A stretch of DNA of 64,000 nucleotides from Neoechinorhynchus agilis (lineage: Eukaryota > Acanthocephala). Positions 57,910 to 64,000 of the stretch are shown here, piece by piece. The position numbers and the translations under genes are program-made. The notes beneath the pieces are model-generated. The model made no database searches and was not told where the DNA came from. It saw only the letters and a list, made by a program, of their open reading frames with translations. Location of the stretch: contig CM121341.1 in NCBI GenBank assembly GCA_051530055.1, positions 11,160,001-11,224,000 on the forward strand. Direction: 5' to 3'. Every line of letters starts with the position of its first letter. The first letter of the stretch is position 1.

Positions 57910-59700
57910 TTAGAAATGATACAACTCAGTTTCATCCTGGTCATCAAAGGAATTTCCTGAAGAAGATTTGAGTATTCGTCTTCTTGGAATCGTACCTAAA
58001 CCTATAGATGGATTGTCGTCCTTATCGTTTTCTATCAATTCTTCAAAGTGCGACTCATGCGGCCTCGTGGAAGACTGCACTTCGCCAGTATTTTCCTTTC
58101 GATATCTTCTAAGCCGCTTACGTGTTTCATCGATCGATCGGATTCGGGCGATAAGAGCCAGGCAGATGAGAAGAAGAACAAAATCGTAGAAAAACATGAA
58201 AAATACGACCCAAATGGGAATCGGTTCGTGGCATCCTTCGGATACAATGAATCGATACGCTTGATTGGACAGATTCTGAGTAGCATTCGAACTTAATAAA
58301 TTGGTGGTTGTCTCGGGAGTACAATTCTCGTAGGTTACAAATGGTAAATTCACTAATATGCTATCGTTTTTGCACCTTATCGTAGAAAATGGACTTTGCT
58401 GGGCAAGCGCTAACAACCAATGAAATTCGTGGTCGCGACAAGTTGGGCATTTGGATAGCGTTAACATTAGAGATATATTCTTCAACGTGTTTACGGCTAA
58501 TGGACTTGGACGGCTCAGTAATAAATTAGGATTATTGTCTTGATCAATTACGATTGTTGTGTTAGGCTGAACAGCATTTCCTCGAATGAGTTCGGCTATA
58601 TTGAGCGAGAATTCGTCCGGATAATTGTTGATTACGAGCAAAAGAGGTCTGATTATGCATTCATTGAGAAATCTATGACTAACTTTTGTCTTGATTAATC
58701 GAAGTGCCTCGAGATTCGGATACCCCAAACACTTACGATATTTGTCAACTCCAATCTCGCTATCTTCTATTCTTCAGAGATACTCACTTTGTGATAAAGC
58801 GGACAGTTAAAAAGAGTACCACCGAAGTCGGACGATGACTGCATTTAAATTTTGAAGGTCATAGTTGTCGGGTGTAGCCATTATATGTGAGTTAGTCACT
58901 TTAATTTCAACGCCAGCACCAATTCCAATGCCGATTTGACCAAAATTGTGGATTCGATTGCACCTAAATCGCGCAGGCCCAACTGGCTGACAGTTTCCGT
59001 TTATGTCAGGACAAATCCGCGATATTTTCATCCACTGCATTTTAGCGGGAGCAGAGGAATTCGTTTTTTTTGGTTTCTCGTGAAGACAAACGGGTTTCGC
59101 GAATCCCTTTGAGACGATTGCTTTGACGAGATTTGGTAGACCGCGGCACATCTTGGAGCAAATAAAATTTTTGTTATAAATCATCATGTCCTTCATTCCG
59201 ATAATTCTGATGATTCCATCTTCCTGAATGTCTTTAGTGGTTGACACAACACCCAGTTCGTCGATGATTGTTACACTTGGAGGAATAAAATTTAAACCAT
59301 CAAAAATATCCTCAAAGGTATAATGAGCGGAAACATTATTAAGCACAACTTGAACTTTCGAAGGCATCGCAGTGAGGGATTTAAGAAAATCCAATGCGTC
59401 CCTCTGTGCCTCCTTCAAAAGACTTACTTTCTGAAACTCCTTTCCTGCCTTTAAAACTGATGAAACCAAGATTCCGGGCGTTATGTAACCACTGATTGCA
59501 ATCTCCCTGAGTTGGTTCAATCTGGCCCAAGATTCCTTACCGATTGTTGTGCTAGACCGATTCAGGTGCAAATACTTTGTTCCAGCATTGATGCCACCAA
59601 ATTCAATGGCACCTTCGCAAATTAACCAATCTTTCTCAATTTTGCACTTATTCTTAGCGTTAACACTTAAGACTTGGAGAAGTTTATTTTGACCATTCAC
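57910..59700 (-). CDS. Single-pass membrane protein, LRR-like ectodomain
   Basis: Three exons, 59700-58900, 58838-58788 and 58755-57910, join in phase 0 through introns of 61 and 32 nt to 565 residues. The frame is open upstream to about 59715, so a signal-peptide exon is likely missing. The ectodomain has Leu/Ile-rich segments ending in Asn or Gly (TKYLHLNRS, LNQLREIAISG, YPNLEALRLIKT) and paired cysteines (CKIEKDWLICEG, FNCPLYHK, CPTC), suggesting diverged leucine-rich repeats. One transmembrane helix follows (IPIWVVFFMFFYDFVLLLIC), then a basic and then acidic tail ending ETELYHF. I do not recognise the family; a cell-surface receptor or adhesion protein is a fair guess. The 32-nt intron is unusually short. 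Confidence 0.6.
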
Positions 59701-60111
59701 ATTTATTTCAACTTTACTAACCTATAAATAAGAGTTCTATAAAGACCAACATTTGACAGATTGTTAAAAATGCCTTCACTTTAATACAAAAAAATGAGCT
59801 TAAGAGCATTTGTTCGTTCCTTGGTTACGGTGCCGCTTTTCCATTTGAGGAGTATGAAATTCAAAATAACTACATCTTAATATTAATTTTAACAGCCTTA
59901 AAAACTACTTATTTAATTTCATTTTCAAAACCTCTGATGTCTTTAATGCTATAGCAAAAAGAACAAAAGATACTGATAATCCATAATTCATTTTTAAAAT
60001 TCCTACTTCAGCAATAATTATTCGTTGCGATTTGAACTCCTTAGGAGCTGGAGCAGTTTTTACAATAATATAACCTTTCGCATTGAATCTTGTAAATCAA
60101 CTTCTATTTAA

Positions 60112-60292
60112 CTAAATGATAATTGATAAATGGAAAAGTCTCAATAAACCATAACATCCAAAACGAATCGATGGGAAAATAATGATAAAGTTTATCGGCA
60201 AATTGATTATAATGCTAACTTTAGGCTACCCATCGATCCGTTTTTGATATTAGGGTTTATAGAGACTTTTCCATTTATCAATTATCATTTAG
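60112..60292. mobile_element. MITE with long inverted ends
   Basis: CTAAATGATAATTGATAAAT at 60112 is mirrored by ATTTATCAATTATCATTTAG ending 60292, and the arms continue inward (AATCGATGGG against CCCATCGATC) to about 70 nt with mismatches. It is non-coding, about 181 bp. Confidence 0.88.
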
Positions 60293-60467
60293 TGATGCTT
60301 GAATATGATTGTATTTTTCCCAATAAAGTATCCGTATATTCAAAAGTTGCTGAGACTGCGATTTTTTTCGTGAATTGGTTGTTCAAAGAATTCGATCCAC
60401 CTGCGCATATATTTCTCTAAGCAGTACTTTTTAAGAAATCGCTATAATTTTCTTGAAGATTTAATTG

Positions 60468-60611
60468 TTTATGCTTGTTTATGGCGTGAAAATTAAAAGA
60501 ATTTATTTATTCCGATAAATAAGCACAATATCGAGCCTTTATCACGAGATTGTGCCGAAATATCGGAATAAATAAATTCTTTTAATTTTCACGCCATAAA
60601 CAAGCATAAAA
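60468..60611. mobile_element. MITE with 50-bp perfect inverted ends
   Basis: The arm at 60469-60518, beginning TTTATGCTTGTTTATGGCGT, is mirrored exactly by 60561-60610, enclosing about 42 nt. The perfect match implies a young insertion. TGTTTATGGCG is the same motif that forms the hairpin in each 252-bp satellite unit at 4.1-5.3 kb. Confidence 0.92.
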
Positions 60612-61640
60612 TTTTTATAACGTCGAACGTCATCCTGAAATATTGTTACCAAAACACAGGGTTTGATTATGCACAATAAATCTTGAAGTATCTCAAAAGA
60701 CTTTCAAAAGATTTTAAATCTTAAATTATTTTTTACACGGTTTCCTACATGTCGTGCTGTTAGTATTCTTTAATATATGTGTAAAATTTAAAGATACTTT
60801 AGATTTAGTGCCTATCTTTCTTCTTTTCAGAATGTACTAATTGCATTTGCATTTAGATATATTCTTAATATTTCAAACGTTAAGATCAAAACAATGTCTG
60901 AAGATTGGCGGAATTTTTTTAGATATTTACGCATAATATTGTGTATTCATCAAGGTTATTTAAGTGTTTTATTCACAATAAAAACATTGTCGCAAAAGAA
61001 ATCATTCTTTAGACGTTTGGACAGACTGCAGCATTCTCTAAGCTTCTTAATTAAGCGATCGGCAAAGTGGTTTTTAACCACGCTGTTCGCCCAAGATTTG
61101 GAAACGGCCAAATGATTTTTCGATGAAAACTCAATTAAGCAAACTTATTCGAATTTATCTAAGAATGAATCTATTCTTTAAGTGAGTTACTTCAAATAGC
61201 ATAAATTGATTTTAAATGTCTATATATCAACATAATCTTCCAACGTTCTTCATGTAGAATTCTATTAACAAAATGCTCTTTACGACCCACTGAGGACCTT
61301 TTAAATTCTCTTCGTTATAATCTGTTTTTTAGGGCCTCTTAAGCAATGATTTTGAACTACTATCATTATTCAGATTAAAAACTGAAAAATAATTGTATTT
61401 GTACATATCGTAATTATTTTGAAATCTCTTTGCTTATGCTAATATTCACATAGATCAATAGCTTTATTTTAAAAACTGAATTTTAGAAACACATAATTGT
61501 ATTGATCAATTGAGCTATTGGTAAAATAAGTGTCATTACTTTCTTTGAAATTTTTATTTTTCATTAATTAAATCCCTTTAACCAGTTATGTTTTTTAGAG
61601 ATATTTTTCTTTTCATCAAAAGGACGTAAAGTTTCTCTAA

Positions 61641-61931
61641 ATGTACGTAAAGAAACCTAAAGGACGAATGAGTCTATCACGATTAATTGCCAAGACATGT
61701 CAACGTTTCCACTTTTTGTGTGAATTGGTTAATTGGTACCAGGGAATTGTTGAAACTAAAGGCGGGTGCGACCATGCAACAAATAACCTAGAAACCGCTC
61801 TTATCAGATTATCCAACGGTAGTCTTTTTTGTCGAAACTGTTGGCGAAAATTAATGAATTGCGAGGATTGTCCTTTAACGGATCCTAGATTCGTGTTCAA
61901 TAGCCATTGTATAACTGCTGGTTTTAATTGA
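61641..61931 (+). CDS. Hypothetical Cys-containing ORF, 96 aa
   Basis: A true ATG at 61641 starts MYVKKPKGRMSLSRLIAK. The second half holds GGCDHATNN, FCRNCWRKLMNCEDCP and FNSHC, a spacing that could bind zinc. I do not recognise the family. It lies just upstream of primase large subunit on the same strand; it may be a separate small gene, the last exon of one, or part of an unusual N-terminus, though it does not align with known primase N-termini. Confidence 0.4.
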   Translation: MYVKKPKGRMSLSRLIAKTCQRFHFLCELVNWYQGIVETKGGCDHATNNLETALIRLSNGSLFCRNCWRKLMNCEDCPLTDPRFVFNSHCITAGFN

Positions 61932-61967
61932 GCGATTACTAGTTTGTAAGGTTCCTTCAAAGGACTA

Positions 61968-63061
61968 CTAATCGCACTTCACCACCGATGCCGCGACTTT
62001 CTTTGCTCTTCGGCTAGCAAGTTTCCGTTGCTCCAAATTAAAAGACATCATTGTAAGTGGAGAAGATGTTTTATTCAGATTGAGATATATGAACAATTCA
62101 AACGCTTGCAAAGTCGATTATCAATTTCTTTTTCTACTGCTTTCCCAATATGGTCATCCAAACGATGTATACAATGTGATCGACCAGCTATGGAATATTG
62201 CTGGAATTCCGAGCGATAGAGACGATCGTTCAAGGAAGATTGCAGCCTTTAAACTGACCAAACGATTGAAAAATGACAAAGTGCCGGATATTACGCTTCC
62301 GTGGAGAGCCGCAATCGATTTAGTACAGTATCGGTCAGTCGTGATTAACCAAGGAGAAGTCATCCTTCCACTTGAATTGACTAACTGGATTCTCGGTTTC
62401 TGTAATAAGGAAATCCTTTTAAATCCTCCAGTAAAATCCTCACTTATCAAACATGATGTTAAGATCGACCTTTTGGTAACACATATTTTGAGCTTAAAGC
62501 AAAAATGGCAAGGAATTTACAGGAGCTTAAAGTCGACTAAATGTAAGATCAATGATATAAACCTAGCGATAACCTGTTTTCCTCCATGTATGTCGAAACT
62601 TGTTGCAAATCTTAACGCTGAGTACATCCGACTTAATAGGTCGGACACAATTCTAACCGACTTTGCTTATGATTAGGATGTTTCTCAGCTGAAACTGAAA
62701 ATATATTTGCAATTGATTCACATTAATGAAAACAATCAGTGATTTTTGAGCTGTTTTTTTTGAAAAAATCTACCTATACATACAGGTTGTATTCAGCGAT
62801 AGAAAGTCTCACAGACTTAAACACCACAGTCGCATTAAATTAAGCTTGTTTTTGAAAAAAATTGGCTTCAGTCTTGAGCAATCTATCAAATTCTGGGAAA
62901 ACGAGTACTCCAAACCTTGCTCAGATAAAGCTGTTTGTGATCATCAATGGAGTAAGAAGTATATCTACAGCCTCAGGCACATGTATGGACTGGAAGGATC
63001 ACGGCGGAAATATGATGCTCACCGTTGTGCTATTCTAAAGGAGCTGGTTCATAGTCATTAG
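61968..63061 (+). CDS. PRIM2: DNA primase large subunit, partial
   Basis: The large subunit partners the catalytic subunit to make RNA primers with DNA polymerase alpha. Exon 61968-62621 gives FFALRLASFRCSKL, EDVLFRLRYM and LPWRAAIDLVQYRSVVIN, then KINDINLAITCFPPCMSKL, where the Cys is the first Fe-S ligand. A 181-nt intron (GA|GTACAT ... GATAG) leads to exon 62803-63061 with HRLKHHSRIKLSLFLKKIGF, YIYSLRHMYGLEG and HRC, the second ligand. The order and spacing match PRIM2. A stop closes the frame at 63061, yet the two remaining ligand cysteines are missing; GCTG|GTTCAT at about 63050 may be a donor. The upstream border is uncertain because a stop at about 61967 interrupts the apparent frame. 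Confidence 0.8.
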
Positions 63062-64000
63062 GAATCTATTTTAAACGTCTAAATCTAACGTCTTCTTATA
63101 ACATCTCTGCATTCCAATGTTTTTCGTCAATCATTTAGAGCTTATTGGATTAGGTTTAATTTTTCGAATTAAGTGAAACGAGTAGCAAAAACTAAAGCTA
63201 AAAAACAGACGTCTTAAACCTTTGAAAATTCCCAAGCTTGATTTGTTTACCTACCGAAGTTTTTATACGTCCCTGAAACGACAAAAAGATACCATTTCCT
63301 ACCCAGCTTAACATCGAAGATGGCATTTAAACTGACGTTAAGTGATGTGCCAAAGCTTAGTGTCGATATGTAGGAAGGTTGCGGGGTATATGATTAAAAG
63401 TGTTATTTAGATCGTCACTGGGTAAAAAAAGTTTTTATTAAAGAAGTTTCCAGCTTCGTCGGGATCATCATCTTACGACGACATTCGAAAAGTCTTTAAT
63501 TTGAATTTTTTTACCGGATGAAGACCTAATTAACACTTTAGCCAAAACGTAGAAAATCGGTTATGTTTAAGTGGCAAGACTTAAATTGCATTTTCACCAG
63601 AGGCAACGGCTCAGAATCTAGCAGACTTTAAAGATTAAGTCGCGCCTAAAAGTAAAATATTTATCGTAAAATCACACACATATTGTATATTTGTAAATAT
63701 CGGCACTTTATGCTTAAGAATTTTCGTGTCGCATTTTCGCTCTCTACGGCTCAATTCTCCAGACAGAGTAGTTTAGTTAAAAGTCTATAAAAGCAATTCA
63801 GGGTTTGAAATGAGAGATCAATTGAGGGTGAAAGTCATATCACACGCCTCATGTTAGTGCATGGTCTGACAATTACTTAAATATCGGCACGTGAAATGGC
63901 TCCACTACAATCTACGGAGCATTGCCCATTTACAAATAATGGAGTAAAGTCGCAAAATGAACAATGTTCTGAGGAATTAAAATCCAAGTTGTCTATTATA
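63062..64000. other. Downstream region with MITE; no primase exon found
   Basis: AT-rich sequence with a MITE at 63360-63541. I found no frame resembling the GCPF-type end of primase large subunit, so the final exons lie beyond the window or are lost. Confidence 0.45.
63360..63541. mobile_element. Complete palindromic MITE (TCGATATGTGA family)
   Basis: The left arm (TGTCGATATGTAGGAAGG, TTATTTAGATCGTCACTGGG, TTCGTCGGGATCATCATC) and right arm (AAAGTCTTTAATTTGAA, ACCGGATGAAGACCTAATTA, ACACTTTA) match the 24.6-kb element, with more divergence. It is non-coding. Confidence 0.8.

Larger units (their letters stand above)
59716..61640. other. Intergenic; two MITEs
   Basis: AT-rich sequence containing MITEs at 60112-60292 and 60468-60611. 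A 73-codon ORF with a true ATG (60894-61115, MSEDWRNFFRYLRIIL) has no domain and is not supported. It may include the missing 5' exon of the membrane-protein gene near 59750-59850. Confidence 0.45.

Noticed and set aside
1-64000. tRNA or rRNA genes
   Set aside because: No convincing T-loop plus anticodon arm arrangement or rRNA core was recognised by eye; a covariance-model scan was not possible.

Overview
The window looks like a stretch of an AT-rich animal genome, probably from a nematode or another small ecdysozoan. The genes are clearly metazoan: a LAMMER kinase, an NK2-type homeobox gene, a KCNQ channel, DNA ligase IV, a Borg-like Cdc42 effector, ferredoxin reductase and primase large subunit. 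Host introns are often very short (32, 40, 44, 51, 61 and 66 nt fit the reading frames). Several start codons lie directly behind a splice-acceptor-like sequence, which would suit spliced-leader trans-splicing. The species cannot be fixed from the sequence alone.

Layout. 0-2.4 kb: foldback repeats. 2.4-9.9 kb, plus strand: a CLK/DOA kinase gene with two alternative 5' ends; between them lie a five-copy 252-bp satellite packed with TGACGTCA sites and a four-copy minisatellite. 9.9-11.3 kb: degraded repeats and a GC-rich block. 11.3-15.7 kb: a broken Ty3/gypsy-type element on the minus strand with a palindromic MITE inside it. 15.6-20.1 kb: two broken, related LINEs placed head to head. 21-27 kb: a small secreted protein, a MATH-domain-like gene and a pair of very cysteine-rich small proteins. 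31-32.4 kb: the NK2 homeobox gene in a wide gene-poor interval. 34.1-35.3 kb: ferredoxin reductase (minus). 37.5-41.2 kb: DNA ligase IV, one intron of which holds a decayed duplicate of its own next exon. 42.3-43.4 kb: an unidentified basic Ser/Arg-rich protein (minus). 46.8-49.4 kb: the Borg-like effector (minus). 50.6-53.7 kb: a near-identical 174-bp duplication, an unresolved coding-like region and a six-copy 287-bp satellite. 54.1-55.8 kb: the KCNQ channel (minus). 57.9-59.7 kb: a single-pass membrane protein (minus). 60-61 kb: MITEs. 61.6-63.1 kb: an unidentified Cys-containing ORF and primase large subunit; two of the four expected iron-sulfur cysteines are not found before the window ends.

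The genes form no operon or pathway; this is a mosaic of unrelated housekeeping and developmental genes separated by transposon debris. Recurring themes are palindromic MITEs, two of whose families have become tandem satellites, and single-base frame breaks inside otherwise conserved host genes (kinase, ferredoxin reductase), which may be assembly errors. No tRNA, rRNA or CRISPR array was recognised. All splice sites were chosen by eye from GT/AG, phase and homology.
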